The position numbers were made by a program, and so were the translations under genes. 64,000 nucleotides of DNA from Allium sativum (taxonomy: Eukaryota; Streptophyta; Magnoliopsida; Asparagales; Amaryllidaceae): NCBI GenBank assembly GCA_030737875.1, contig CM060919.1, positions 802,511,160 through 802,575,159 on the forward strand. Direction: 5' to 3'. How positions within the stretch are numbered: position 1 is the stretch's first letter; each line of letters begins with the position of its first letter. Below the pieces are notes generated by a model, which was not told the origin of the DNA, did not search any database, and saw only the letters and a program-made list of their open reading frames with translations. Below are positions 34,617-47,799 of the stretch, in pieces.

Positions 34617-36340
34617 ATGGAAAATAAGACCAGCACTAACACTAGCTTCGTAAAGGGTCAATCCATAGCAAAATCACCTCTATTTAATGGCATGAATTAT
34701 AACTATAAGGCTAGACATATGAGAATCTATATGCAATCCAATGGTTTTGATTTATGAAACATCGCACAAACTAAGTATCACATTTCTACTGAAGAATATT
34801 CTGTGTGGTCAGATACACAAAAAATAGATGCTACTGCAAATGCTAAAGCTATGAATATGTTGTTTTGCGCCTTAGACAAAAAAGAGTTTAACCGTGTTAG
34901 CATATGCGACACTTGATATGAAATATGGCGAACACTTAAAGTTACTAATGAAGGAACTAACAAGGTTAAACAAAGAAAAATATCCATGCTTAAAGGTCAA
35001 TTTCAAAATTTTAGAATGAAACAAGATGAGTCCATAAATGATATCCATTTAAGATTTCAAATTTTTTATCATTCATTATTAGGATTAGGAGAAAATACTC
35101 TGATTTTGATATTGTATCAAAAATCCTAAACTCTTTAAAGGAAGAATGAGAAAGAAAGGTTTTTAGCTATTGAAGAAGAAAATGATCTTTCCCTAATGAA
35201 GCCGAAGGAGTTAATAAAAGATCTAATGTTGTGCGAAGTTAACTTGCAGGCTAAGAGAGTACATGCTCAGAACAAAAAAAAATAGTGCATTTCATGCAGA
35301 AAAAGAAGACTCAGATTCAAATGAGGATGATATAGCACTTATCAAAAAAAAAAACCTTCTACAAGGTTTTAAAGTATAGAAAAGGAAACAAATATAATGG
35401 CAAAAGAAGCTTATATCACAATAATTCCAACAGACCATCATTCTCAGCTTAAATCACAATAATGGAAAAAGGGTCAAATAAATAAGGATTTTCCAGATCT
35501 AAAGAAAGGATATCACAACAAAAGCAAGAAGGACAAATTTAAAAAGAAAGCATTTTCAGTAACATGGGATGAGTTAGATTTCTCTTCCTTAGAAAAAGAG
35601 AGTGATAATGATAATGAACAAGCCAATGTTTGCTTGGAAATAAATAATGAGGTTAGTGATTTAATTTTTGATGACATAATTGGAATAAACTCAGAACTTT
35701 TAGATACTCTAAAAAGTCTCAAAAGAAAATATAAGTAAACTCTCGAAAATCAGAACAAAATAGAATTGAAAAGGGATATGCTCAAAGATGAGAAGAAAAT
35801 ATTAGAAGAAGAACTTGAGAAATTCAAGTATTATTCTCCGATGTTAACTCTTAACTTACCTTATTGAGTCAAGAAATTGAAAACCAAAAAGAGATGAATG
35901 ATGTTTTTGTCTCTGAAAATCATGAATTAAAAACTAAAGTTAAAATGGTAGAATTAGATAATTCTAGCCTCAAAACTAAATTAGAAGACATTACCAAAAA
36001 TGTCTCTAATTTCAATAAAAGAAGAGAAAACTAATCCAAAATTATTGAGAACTCTCAATCTACATCTAAAAAAAGGGATTCGGATATAGCAAGAATTCTA
36101 AAGTTCCACCTAAGAAATTAAATAATCTAAAGAGGAGAAATGATTCTAAAACTAGTACTACACCAAAGCATCTAAAAAGGAAAAAATATTCCAAAACTAT
36201 TAAAATATGGGTTCTTAAGACAAACAATAGCTTAGGAATAAATATATAAAATCATTTTGTGAAAACTGCTCATATAAGTAAAAATTATATTTATAAAAGG
36301 GATACTGAACCCACTTGGGTTTGATTTCCACCTAACTCTA
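34617..36340 (+). pseudogene. gag remnant of copia F
   Basis: Starts ATGGAAAATAAG at 34617 and reads SPLFNGMNYNYKARHMRIYM, the UBN2/gag opening of SIRE-like copia elements. A TGA at 34755-34757 and another near 34914 break a frame that otherwise continues (EEYSVWSDTQKIDATANAKAM, KVKQRKISMLKGQFQNFRM). Farther on come Lys/Glu-rich coiled-coil-like segments (about 35140-36100), as in SIRE gags, with several frame changes. No zinc knuckle is clearly seen. Non-functional. Confidence 0.8.
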
Positions 36341-36644
36341 TGGACCCTATCAAAAATTGGGTACCAACGTAATTTCTTACTCTTTTGCAGGTCTCACACA
36401 AGAAAAGAAAAATTGGATACTTGAAAGTGGTTGCTCAAAACACATGATAGGAGGCAAAGATATGCTAACAAATATCACCAACTCAGATGGTGGTTCTTCC
36501 ACATTTAGAGATAATTCTAAAGGTTATATCATTGGCAAAGGTGATGCGAGCAATTATGGTACATCTAGTTTACCTCTTATTTCAAATGTTCTATTAGTCA
36601 AGAACGTAAAAATATATTTAATTAAAAATTTGCTAAATGTGTGA
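36341..36644 (+). pseudogene. protease remnant of copia F
   Basis: KNWILESGCSKHMIGGKDML gives the copia protease site with DSGCSRHM altered to ESGCSKHM, so the catalytic Asp is Glu. GGSSTFRDNSKGYIIGKG follows as in the family. It ends at a stop at 36642-36644. Confidence 0.85.
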
Positions 36645-37897
36645 TAAAGGATTGAAAATCTTATTTTCGGAGAATAAGCATAGTATTTTTGTACCAGAGT
36701 CAAAATCTTATCTCCGAAGTCAGTAGAGAGAAAAACATTTACGTTCTAAATAAAAAAAAATCATAATTCATATTTGCATTAAATATCCAAAGAAAATGAT
36801 CCTTGGTTATGACATAAAAGATTCTATCATTTTAGTTTCAAAACTATAAATAAACTCTCTAAAAATAATTCAATAACAGGCTTACTAAAAATGAATTTTA
36901 AAGTTAACCATATTTGTGATACATGCCAATCACGAAAATTAACTAAGTCGTCTTTTAAATCTAGGAAAGTCGTATCAACATTAAAACCACTTTAATTACT
37001 TTATATGGATTTGTTTAGACCAACCTAAATTCAATCCATAAATCACAATAAATATGTGTTTGTAATTATGGATGTTTTTCCAAGATATACTTGGACTATT
37101 TTTATGAAAGACACGAGTGACACTTTTGGTCATTTTAAAACTTTTGTCAAAAGGGTTCAAAATTTAAAAGGTTTAAATATAAAGAACTTAGAAGTGATCA
37201 TGGGGGAGAATTCAAAAATGAACCTTTTGAAATTATTTTGTAAAAAGAAAGGAATATTTCATAAATTTTTGTTTCCTGGAACTCCGCATTAAAATGGGGT
37301 TGTACAACGGAAAAACAAAACATTATAAGAATGTGCAAAAACATTGTTAAATGGAAGCACCTTACCCAAACATTTATGGGAAGAAGCTATAGCCACCTGT
37401 TATGTATTAATTTGGCTTTCTATTCGACCACTTACGAAAAATACTCCATATGAACTTTTTAATGGAAGAAAACCATATATTTCGTACTTCAAAGTTTTTG
37501 GATCAAAAAGTTACGTTTTATACATAAAATATCAGCTTCGTAAATTCAATTTGAAATCCGATGAAGGAATCTTTCTAGGATGCTCGGACCGAAGCAAAGC
37601 TTATTGTATTTTCAATAATAGAACAAATACTAATGAAGAAACTCTTAATGTATCCTTCGATTAAAATTTTAGACAAATGCCAAGTGCTAAAGATGATGAA
37701 AAATTCCTGGATAATAACACAAATACATAAATTAGAAATACTGAAAATAATGAAAAAATTATTCATAATCTTAGAGAAGATGAAAACATTATTCATAATT
37801 AAAATGATTTAAGATCTCCATCGAAAATATTATGGGATCATCCAAATCAAAATGTTATTAGAGAAATTAATTCAAATGTCCAAACTAGGAGCCAACA
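36645..37897 (+). pseudogene. integrase remnant of copia F
   Basis: Holds a GAG-pre-integrase region (HICDTCQSRKLTKSSFKSR, about 36910-36960), then core pieces VIMDVFPRYTWTIFMKDTSD (about 37062), FCKKKGIFHKFLFPGTPH (about 37240), LPKHLWEEAIATCYVL and YELFNGRKPYISYFKVFGSK (about 37360-37510) and EGIFLGCSDRSKAYCIFN. The catalytic DHGGEF block reads MGENSKM and is degraded. Stops interrupt it. The linker to RT (RSPSKILWDHPNQNVI-like, about 37800-37890) ends abruptly at LTR C. Confidence 0.88.
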
Positions 37898-39477
37898 TGT
37901 GACGACCACCCCATGCCTCCTGTACCGAACTTAGGATAAGGCGCACTGTATGACGTTCCAAGCCGATAAGGGACGATCGTCAAGGAAGAATAACTCGAAT
38001 TAAACCTATCGTATAACCCACAACACATGGATAACATATAATAGAAAATATACAACACATTATAGTAGCGAAGCATAATAGAATAAAAACTTAAATCTCA
38101 TAACATTACAAAGTAATCAATACAACACCACTATAGAAATGAGTAATTCATACATCAAGCCTCACTACGATCTGTAATGGCCCACAAATCCGTACTATAT
38201 GAGTTGACTACATATATCACATATCCAACCCAAATATCACAGAAATACGAATCATTTTTTAGAAGAAAAAGGTAGAAGAAGAACAGAAATAACAACACAT
38301 AATCTCACATCTTAGCGGAACAAAATATAATATATCATAACTATTGAAATACAAAATTTTAACTGTATAACATACAATTATCAGAGTACAACACTTACAA
38401 CACAACGGAAATAAAAATACTATATATCTAACACTGAAGCCTCCTGCTCCAAGCTCTTTTAGATAGATCTGTAAAATCCTAAACTACTTGACTGTCAGTA
38501 CAAATTTGGGCACCCAAGAGTTTAGTTGAAACAAAACAAAATAAACTTTGGGTCGATCATGGGAGTGATATGAGTAAACAATTTAAAACAGTTTGAGAAA
38601 ATAAACGATATCTCATAAGACCACGCCGTATAACACGGAACGGGGATTTCCCTTATGAGAATCCAAAACACCAGATTTAACTTTCAAAATCCTTTTAAAA
38701 GAAATGATAATCTTTATATAAAAACTCTTTTGATATTATAATAGTGTCTAAATCATATAAATAGAAATCTAGTGGAACGTTTGCATCTCATGTTCCACAT
38801 ATATATAATATAAAATCAAAACCGTGAGCACTTATTGGGTAATGAATTTCCAATTATGACAAGGTATGGAACCACCTTCCGATAGTGTATCTCTAGAGAG
38901 AATACACTGGGTTCAACAAGAACATCTTGTAACCCGACCACACATGACCGACCACTCATTTCGCTTGAGTGTATCGAATGTATATCACCAACGGTTCAGA
39001 TCAGCAACCGTTTTCACGAATGGGACAGCATCGAATAGAATAAAGAATGAAATGAATTTCTCTAGATTGGTGATAATACACCCTAATTGGGAGTTACCCA
39101 CTTAGCCATGCCGCCTGCCCAATTTTTGTCATTTCCCGGTTGTTAAGGCCTGAGGCTACGCTTCCTTACCATTCATTAATGACACAATCACTTTGAATGC
39201 CACATTGTCAGATCCATTAATCATTAATTGATTTACACAAATATATTCCGGATATTATGCTAAGAGAATAAATTCTCTGCTGCCATATATATTTATACAG
39301 ACCAACATCTGTGATCATTGGAAATACTCTGTCAGACACTCGTTCATATATGTTCGTTCTGGTACTGAACGAAACCGAGGGCACAATTTCCATTAATCCA
39401 TCTTAGGTTATTTCTACTTAGGATTAACAGAAAAAGCCATTGCATTTTACTCTGTCTTTGATTATCTTTATATAATC
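37898..39477 (-). mobile_element. partial gypsy-type LTR C interrupting F
   Basis: Starts TGTGACGACCACCCC at 37898, like the TGTGACGGCCCGCCCC edge of element E. Parts resemble the B LTR in reverse, for example the GTCAGACACTCGTTC...TCGTTCTGGTACTGAACGAAACCGAGG block at about 39330-39380 against 49600-49660. It is cut at 39478 by LTR D. No coding region; the 79-codon frame at 38866 has no domain. Confidence 0.6.
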
Positions 39478-40299
39478 TGTGAAACACCCCACCTCCGTTA
39501 AGGTCACTCACAAAGGGAATGCCTTAACTTCGGTGGAGCATTATAGGTAAAAGATGCAGATAAATTACAAGACAGACAAATAAAACAGTGGAAAATAAAG
39601 TCATTTTATTAATAATGTGGTTCAGTCAAGCTTTTACAACAGTTGTCTCAATCATACTAAGTCCAGCTACTTTCAACATATGAACAAGCAAGAACAACAT
39701 GAAATGAATTAAACTGAATCAAGACATAAGCATGATGATAAGGAATATAGGATACACAGGATAAGCAATAGGCAAGATAAACTAAGTATAACATCACATG
39801 TTAACTATTCTCTGCTTCGCTACTACCCTGTTATTCTGATTTCTATACCTCTGCACCACCTAACGAGTGTCCCAACTAGTAATCTGTATAAAGGATAATA
39901 TTACAACGTGATCCCAATCCTCGCAATTGTGGTAGCCTTCAGGTGTACATCTATTATGAGGACTCCACCTCAATCAGCCTAATTGCCATGAAGATGTTAG
40001 ATGTACCCTTACTACCCTATCGATCGGCTCCCTACTTGTACAAATGTTCCATGTGTCTGTGTTAATCGACCCGGTCTTGCGTGTAGATACCCTGTGCTGG
40101 TCCCACCATAAGGTGTATCAATCTTTATGATGGCAACACGACACGAATCAAGATGCACAGTGTATAACTACTGGTACCCAGTGTCTGCTTTTTCCCACTC
40201 CGGAGTACGTGCACGCCCGTAAACCGTCGGAACCTACACTGACGTACTCCCTGTCGTTATCTTTGACTGCTTATAATCAGCCCAGTACTCGTGCCCCAC

Positions 40300-41005
40300 C
40301 CTGTTCGTGTACTTAACCTCCTACTCGTCAAGTCGTGTTGGTTAAGTGGTTCTTATTAACTTAACCTTTCTCGCTTATCATGTTGGATTAGTTAAGTGTG
40401 ATTTATTAACTTAACCCTGTTCATTCATCAGGTTATATTGGTTAAGTATTTCTCATTTAACTTAACCCTATTCGTTCATCAAGTTATATTGGTCAGGTGT
40501 CATTAATCAATTCAAATTAACTTAACCCACCCACTCGTCACGTCATGTTGGTTAAGTGTTTCCTTCTGGTGTTGACTTGACCCTACCTCAAATCATGTTA
40601 TATTGGTTAAGTGCTACCCTCTCGTGTTAACTTAACCCTTCCCATACGTCATGTTATATATTGGTTAAGTGTTATCCTCTTGTATTACTTAACCCCACTG
40701 CATGTCATTATATATTGGTTAAGTGTATCCTCTTGTGTTACTTAACCCTACCACAAGTCATTATATATTTTGGTTAAGTGTTACCTTAGTTAACTTAACC
40801 CTACCATATGTTTAATTAACATGTTATAATGGTAAGTGTTCCCTTAGTTAACTTAACCCTACCATCTGTTTAGTTAACATGTTATAATGGTTAAGTGTTC
40901 CCTAAGTTAACTTAACCCTACCATCTGTTTAGTTAACATGTTATAACGTTTAAGTGTTCCCTTAGTTAACTTAACCCACCCATATGTCATATTGGTTAAG
41001 TTTCA
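40300..41005. repeat. hairpin-forming minisatellite, about 13 units
   Basis: Units of about 50-62 bases, each with GGTTAAGTG followed 12-20 bases later by AACTTAACCC, so each unit can fold into a stem GGTTAAGT/ACTTAACC. Some units carry variants (GGTCAGGT, GTTTAAGT). Unit spacers differ (TCATGTTATATT, CATCTGTTTAGTTAACATG). Confidence 0.88.
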
Positions 41006-41059
41006 TTAACCTAGGTCTCCCATACTTAGCATGTGTCATTAGCATTAATTTATTTATTA

Positions 41060-41275
41060 ATGCACCAACCTCTCACTTAGATATGTGTTGTTGCGGTTAC
41101 TGGATATGCCGGGCAGTTCCGAGCAGTTTTACACTACAACTCAATCTAACCTCGGGTTTTTCTTGGGCATGATGCACTAACCTCTCACATTAGATAGGTG
41201 TTGTTGTGGTTACTGGATATGTCGGGCGGTTCCGGGCAGTTTTACACCACAACTCAATCTGACATTGGGTTAGGC
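41060..41275. repeat. direct repeat of about 110 bases, 2 copies
   Basis: GCACCAACCTCTCACTTAGA ... CAACTCAATCTAACCTCGGG and GCACTAACCTCTCACATTAG ... CAACTCAATCTGACATTGGG lie head to tail with scattered differences. Confidence 0.88.
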
Positions 41276-42590
41276 ATTCTCATCTTTTAGCATATTTACA
41301 TATTTACGGTGTATATGTAAATTATTCACAATTAAATTATAACATTAATTATGTTCATAATTAATGGCATACCAATTATACCGTTTTCATGCTAATTACC
41401 CAAATCCACCAAAACTAGTCATGATCTCGTTTCTCAAGTTATGCCCAACCAATTCCAATTTCAAGTTATTAATCAAAATAGGTTATACCCCGTTTTCCCA
41501 AACTTGCAATAATAGTCATTCCCAAAATCACTATGTCATATATTTGGCATTCCAAATCAATAGTTAAGCCCAATCTAGTTTTAATATTCTAGTTTACAGT
41601 GTACGGTCAGAACTTGGTTTACAAGCCAACTAACCCAAACTTGCAGTTATAATGATAACAATGCCCCAATGTCAATTACAAGTTTTTCCGAACCATTTCA
41701 CCAAATATGTTATGTTCAGTTACTTTCCCCAATTATGTTATGCCAATATTGTCTATTTCATGTTTATGCCCCAATAACCCAAACCTTCCCCGTATTCCCA
41801 TCATACGTATATCGCGATTCAACCTAGATTATAGGTCAATCTAGATTCACAAATAAAAAGGAACAAATAGGAATAATATGACAATGATGGGCATAAGAAC
41901 TGACACAAGATGATAGTCCCAAAACATAAGAATTACAGATCTAATAGAATTACAACATAACTGAATAAACTGATTTAGAATCATTGCAGGCATATAGATC
42001 TGATTATGAACAATATTATGACATGAATGGCTTGAATAATAAACCAGGTTTGACAACTTGTATAGGTTCGATTGGATCGATAAGAAGCAACCCAAAGTCA
42101 TAGATTCACAAAGGCTAAGAATAGATCCAAATAGAAAATCAAGGATAGGTCCAAATTCATTTTATTCCATGTCCATACTATAATTGGTTGTCTAAATCTA
42201 AAAGTAATCGTGAACTTACAAAATAAAGGCAAGCCTTGTTTTCTGGAATCTGTATTCCGAAACTGAATTGCTCGCCTTTGATGTAGATCGTTGAATACTC
42301 TAAACTAGATTTGATTTAATTTGATTCTTGCTTTAATCTTGCTTTCTAGTTTGATAAGAGATGGTGGCTAGGTTAGGATGATAATTAACAGCATGGTGGC
42401 TCCTTGGAATGAATTTGTGTGGTTTAGGGTTTAGATTTAGGTTGCTTATATAGAAGTCTAGGATTGTTTAGAGCCCTTAGATGAACTAGGAGTCCATCAG
42501 AACCACCCAGCTCAAATACACATCATCCGACCACTCAGAAGAAGACACATCATCACAGAACACTCCAGAATTCTGTGTTGGATCAGTATG

Positions 42591-42648
42591 GGCGCACTTG
42601 GCTGGTGCGCCAGTGCATTTTTGTATGGGCGCACTTGTGAAGTGCGCC
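42591..42648. repeat. paired GC-rich hairpins
   Basis: GGCGCAC...GTGCGCC (42591-42611) and GGCGCACTT-GTG-AAGTGCGCC (42628-42648, 9-bp perfect stem) lie in a repeated unit GTATGGGCGCACTT...GTGCGCCAGTGCATT. Confidence 0.85.
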
Positions 42649-42856
42649 AGTGCATTCTGGTCGACTTCCGATTTTTTTGCCAAACTTCGTTCGTCCATAT
42701 CTTCTTCATACGGTATCCGTTTTACGCAAACTTGGACTCTATCTCAAGCAAAATACAGAGACTAACGAAATAGCGTAACCCGTTTCATCTAATTCTTCTT
42801 TTAATTATTCTTTAATTATCTCTTATGTCCCGTTTTAAAATTATGGGTTGTTACAT

Positions 42857-42880
42857 TCCCTCCTACTTAAAGGATTTCGT
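42857..42880 (-). promoter_or_regulatory. polypurine tract of element D
   Basis: TTCCCTCCTACTTAAAGGAT on the + strand is a purine-rich run on the - strand against the LTR end. It is followed by TTTCGTCCCCGAAAT, the same block as beside element E's tract (62206-62220). Confidence 0.75.
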
Positions 42881-44230
42881 CCCCGAAATCTTCAAGTTAA
42901 GAAGAATGTATATCCTACCATCCAACATCCATCTACTCAACCATTCAATCATAGGCATCCATTGTCCTTAAAAAGGTTTCTAATGTTTTTCATGAACATA
43001 AGCACAGTGTGTGTATATGTCCTTACCCAAATGCAAAATCAGGCGGTCTACTGATTCAGTTGACCTCCTTAATGCGAATCATGTCAGTGCCATGAGTCCA
43101 TCATGTATGCAATTATTCCTAATCGTACTTTATAACTTCTACATGAGTGCACAATCATTCATACAAATGCAACATCCATATGATAACACATCAAGTTTCA
43201 ATTCATATGTATAAAAATTCACTCATGCATATGCAATATGAAAGTGACTGAGCCGATCTAGTGCCTAATGTGTATATATGCATCCACGAGCAACCACTAG
43301 CAAACACTTGCAACCACTTGCATCCACCAAAAATAACATCTCTCAAACACATGTTTACATCCATTGGCTTCTACCTAAGGATCGCGAATAGGACCAAGAG
43401 GATATACTTAAAAGATAAAGACTAGCATGCAAATAAACTTTACAGAAAAAGAGGAATTAAGGGTATACCCTTAAAAAGGGTATGATGCGCATATCTAGTC
43501 TTCAGTCTTCTAAGTCGCATCTTCTTGAGCTTCACTCCACTGTACCTTAACTAATTTAACTTCATGATTGCGAAGCTTATTGACTTCCATTTCCAAAACC
43601 CACTAGTAAATATAGGACCTCGATCACTTACTATGCTAGAGGGTATCCAATGTTGTCGAACTATCTTTCCAAGATAAACAGATGTTAACCATGATACCAA
43701 GTGTATATACTAAGATGATTAGAGTTCTCTCTTCTACTTAGCTTGTCCATCATGTCACAAATCTGAGGGTCGATATCTCTCACGCAAACCATCCTAGTCG
43801 AACTTGACATCCCTCAAGTACAAGCCCCAAAGGCCTAAACCAATATCAGACAAGCACCCAAGGAATACCTCCTCCGAATTTGGACGATTTATGTGAGATG
43901 ATACTAGCAAAACAACCAAACAATTGAGCACTTAACCGACTCTAGCTATCCTCGCCGATCTTGCTCCAAAACTATCGTTGATCGCATAACTGGCTTTGCA
44001 TTGTCATCTAGATATATATGGGAGTCTACCTCACGTTTTAGGGGACAAACCCCTAACCTTAATCAAAAACATCTGCGTACTCATAGACTACTCCAACGGA
44101 TCAAAAATCGTCGATAAATACATAAAGTGATTCTATTTATCGGTTAATAATTAATTCAATCAAGTTGGGGTATAATTACCTCTCAGACCTTGACTGAAAA
44201 CATCATTAACTTCAAAACAGACCATACCAC
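42881..44230 (-). pseudogene. pol remnant of element D
   Basis: On the - strand two pieces of gypsy pol can be lined up with element E. 43500-43600 matches the chromodomain-region sequence at 62390-62480. Directly beside it, 43600-43680 matches the integrase core at 63170-63240. The roughly 600 bases between are missing, a deletion. Beyond 43700 short pol-like words persist to about 44100 without a frame. Non-functional. Confidence 0.6.
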
Positions 44231-46103
44231 TTGCCTTGAATAATCAACACCATAAAAATCAATTATTCATTTTAAACCCATATACGTTTCTCTCTCTTAT
44301 TATACCATATTTAATTATAGGTTTCCTTTTTGTTTATAATATTCTATTTTAAGTTCGTTTCCTTATCTAATTCTATATATATTAATTTCCAGTTATCAAA
44401 ATTTCTTAAAAATATTCTAACTCCTTAAATTTTTGGAAAAATTCGCCAGCACCTCCTTTATACGGGCCAATAGCTAAAACTCCAACTCCCCTCTTTAGGC
44501 CATTTCCATTCAAAAAGAATCAAAAAGCCAAGTGGCTTGCCGATTCGACGCATAAAACTCATATGGAATTTAAGCATGTACCTTTTGTCGGGCACACAAA
44601 TTATAATCTTCATACACTTCATTCCATATCTGTCTAACCCATAGACGTCCATTCCCAATTGATTCCAAATCAATCTAATCATTTTTAACCCAATTTGCTA
44701 ATTTATTCTTTGAATCAGCTCTTTTGCATATTCCATTATTTAATTGAACATATCATGTTCATATATATTTTTATTTACTTATAAACCAAATTGAATTCCA
44801 TTTTCAATTCAAGTTTCATATTCGATTTCAAATATGGATTCATAAACCCCATTTACTTATCCAATCACCAATTTCAATTCAAAATCGATTAACTAATTAT
44901 TCTTCAAATTAGTTAATTCTATTCAATAATTAAAAATATGATTTTTTTGCTTTAAAAATCATTTCATTTACACAACTTGAGTTCGTATTTATTTTACAGC
45001 TCACATCTGGATTTTTAAATTAAAAATCCATATTTTTATTAACTTAAAATACTTCGATTTTAATTAATAAACCATTATGGTTATATAAGGGTTATGGCGT
45101 TGCTTTTCTGGAAATTTGATTTTGACATAACTCAAAATCTATTTGGTGAAATCTAGTTTTTTCTCTTCCACTAGAAAACTATTATCTAATCGGTCCTAAC
45201 GGTTCTTGTTTCAAAGAATTCTGACTTAAATTGAGTTATATATACTCAATTGAAGTTCGAAACGCCAATTTACGAACTGCCGCGCTGCGACGAGTTCGTT
45301 TTAATTATATATATATATATATAATAATTTAAACTTCGTTTATAATAAATTTCAACTCCATTTTAGTATATTTTAATATATATTAAACCAATTTTCCCAA
45401 TTCAACTTAATATTCCGATTATTTATAATCGTCGATTTTTCATTTACTCGTTTATAAATTTATTTGTACTCAATTTGCTATATTAAATTCCAATTCCCTT
45501 TATAAATATATTTATTTATAAAATTCGATGTAATCGAATTCTAATTATAAATCCGTTGGGATTTGTTCACTTTAATTTATATTCCGAATTTCCAAAATAA
45601 AATTTATCGTTCTATTTCAAACCGTTTTCCAATTTACTTTTAAATTAATTCTTGAATTTAAACGTCTAAATTATCTAGTGATAATTTATTTTACTAGATA
45701 TATAAACATCGTTTATAAATCCAATTTCCTTGTTTTATATATTAAAACAAGTTTCAATTCAAAATCTGTTTGAATCTTAATTCCTTTTATATTCCTAATT
45801 CCGGAATAAAAGCCGCCATTCTCTTTTTGAAATGCTTTCAAATTATATTTTTAAATTCATACTTGAATTTAAAACGATAAATTATCTCTTGATAATTAAT
45901 TCACTACATTTATAAACATCATTTATATTTTTTTATATATATTTAACAAGTTCCATTTCAAAGTCTATTTTAAAAACCAAAATATTATTTTGGAATATTC
46001 TATTTATTTTAACTTATCTACATACAACATATAATCTATTTTAAATATTAAATTTCAAACCTTAGTTTCAAATTAATACAATTCTAATATCCTTTCTGGA
46101 TAT
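44231..46103 (-). other. AT-rich retroelement-derived sequence, no gene seen
   Basis: No open frame with a domain. The part 45090-45320 resembles 7350-7570 of element H in the same orientation (GAATTC...GACTTAAATTGAG; AATTTACGAACTGCCGC...CGACGAGTTCGTTTTA against AAATTACGAACTACCGC...AACGAGCTCGTTTTTA), so it belongs to a related - strand gypsy-type element. It ends at the left edge of B. Confidence 0.45.
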
Positions 46104-47799
46104 CGTAACAACCCAAAAAATCAAAACCAATTTAAAAGTTTTATTTTAACAGAAATTTGTTCAAAATTTAAAAAATTCAATTTTTAAGTAACAACAAAGC
46201 CCTTAAAAATAGACATTTTGCAAACAACCTCCGTTTTCGATGAAACCACTTTGTTTAGATCCGGAATGTCAAATTATTGCTAGGTTTAAAATTCTATAAA
46301 TTTTGGAATTTATATGTGAGCGTGGTAAATTAAAACGCGTTTGGTGACTTCAGTTTGAATTGGATTGACTAGAAAATGGCCATTTTTCAAATGGTATCCT
46401 AATTCGATGAAATTAATTTTGTTAGTACCGTATCGTCCCAACATAGTTAGATTTATTTTTTGGGAATTTTTGGAATCAGTATGTGGCCCTGGTAAATTAA
46501 AATGTACGTTCAAATCTAAAATTGAATGTTTTATATTTTAATCTAAAGAATAACTAACTGAAACAGTTGAATGGGACTACAAATCATATTCCATTGTGTC
46601 TGGAATGGGGGTATTTTGCTAGGCGCGACAGTCGTTGGGTTTGTTTTGGTGTTCGTATGGAGAAACAAACATTTTTGAAATTAAAAGAATTAAAAATTAA
46701 AATATAAATAAACGGGCTAATAGAAATTCACCATTACTTTTCTCGTTTCTGAAAAACCCCTGTAACCCTCTTGTTTGAACGGCGGCTACCTCTCAATCCA
46801 TCTCTCCTCATTAACTCCCAATCCAATCAATAAAATTCAATGCTTCTTTGGAGGATTTTGTAGATATTTCCATCCTCTTCAAATCCATATAAGTTTCTCC
46901 CTTTATCATTGAGTATTTCTCGAGATCTACGCCCATGAAGTCGAGCGGTTCAACTGCCACCGTGCCCCCATATCACCGTCGAGTTCGTCGCGGTTACCAT
47001 CGTCCGGCGCGCCGTCCGTCGCTCTATGGCGTGGTGCAACCTGATCGGTTTCATACTTCACGGATTGAAAGATAAATCGAAACCTAGTTTTGAACTATTT
47101 TCTGAAGGTAACGACTGATATTATTTAAATTGTTTTCAGCAATTAAAAGCATTGCAAAGTAAATTTATGAAATAAAAATCATATCTTTTTCATATGTTGT
47201 CGAAATCCAGTGAAACAATAGATATTGGGACCGTGACATCGTACACTACATTCTAGAAGAGACTATAACGCATTTGGATCTCTCCACAAAAACTAGAAGG
47301 AGTGGAACCCAATGTGAGATTTGTAAATTCAATTTGAAATGGAAAAAGCAATGTATAAATTATATAAGCAATGTATAAATTATATATGCGTTGTATATCT
47401 CATATATGGGCGTTGTATAAATTATATAAGCGATGTATAAATTATACATGCGTTGTATAAATCATATATGCGTTGAATGAAATTGAAATGGAAATGAATA
47501 CGTTTATATATATATATATGTATGTATGTTTACTCCCCTCATCCACAGACCATGAATGATATAAATATTGTGTGATGATTATGTTGTGGAAATTGATGTG
47601 GTTGTGAATGATTGATTATGGTTGCAACAAAATTGGTTGTGTTTGTGGTAAATTCATTGTGTTGTGAAAATGAATGATATTGTGGAAATTATGGAAATGA
47701 AATTATTGTAATTCTGCAAGGCCTAGGATAGCAGAGGAGCCGTGCTGGACATGGTGCCGGTGTTAAATACCCTGCCGTTGTAATGCCAAAATTTTCTAA

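Larger units (their letters stand above)
17219..37897 (+). mobile_element. SIRE-like Ty1/copia element F, split by a Helitron
   Basis: Reassembled by inference. The 5' LTR runs from TGTTGAATCAGG (17219) to 18016, is interrupted by the Helitron, and resumes at 34245-34554 ending ...TTTCA. Net LTR length is about 1.1 kb, usual for SIRE-type copia. A Met-tRNA-like primer site, a decayed gag, protease and integrase follow. The element is then broken at 37898 by LTR C; reverse transcriptase and 3' LTR are not in the window. All reading frames carry stops. Confidence 0.6.
39478..42856 (-). mobile_element. 3.4-kb LTR D
   Basis: TGTGAAACACCCCACC at 39478 and GGGTTGTTACA at 42856 form TG...CA ends; a polypurine tract follows on the right, so this is a 3' LTR of a - strand gypsy element. 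Near the left edge CCACCTCCGTTAAGG and CCTTAACTTCGGTGG (39490-39537) make a hairpin. Inside are a hairpin minisatellite (about 40300-41005), a 110-base direct repeat (41060-41275) and two short GC-rich hairpins (42591-42648). No coding region. Confidence 0.75.

Noticed and set aside
40800..40990. CTTAACCCTA resembling plant telomere repeat CCCTAAA
   Set aside because: The unit is about 60 bases and the CCCTA part is a small piece of a longer minisatellite; there is no run of the heptamer.
40300..41005. CRISPR-like spacing of repeats
   Set aside because: Repeat cores are only 8-10 bases, variable and palindromic within each unit; spacers are related to each other; the setting is a plant LTR.
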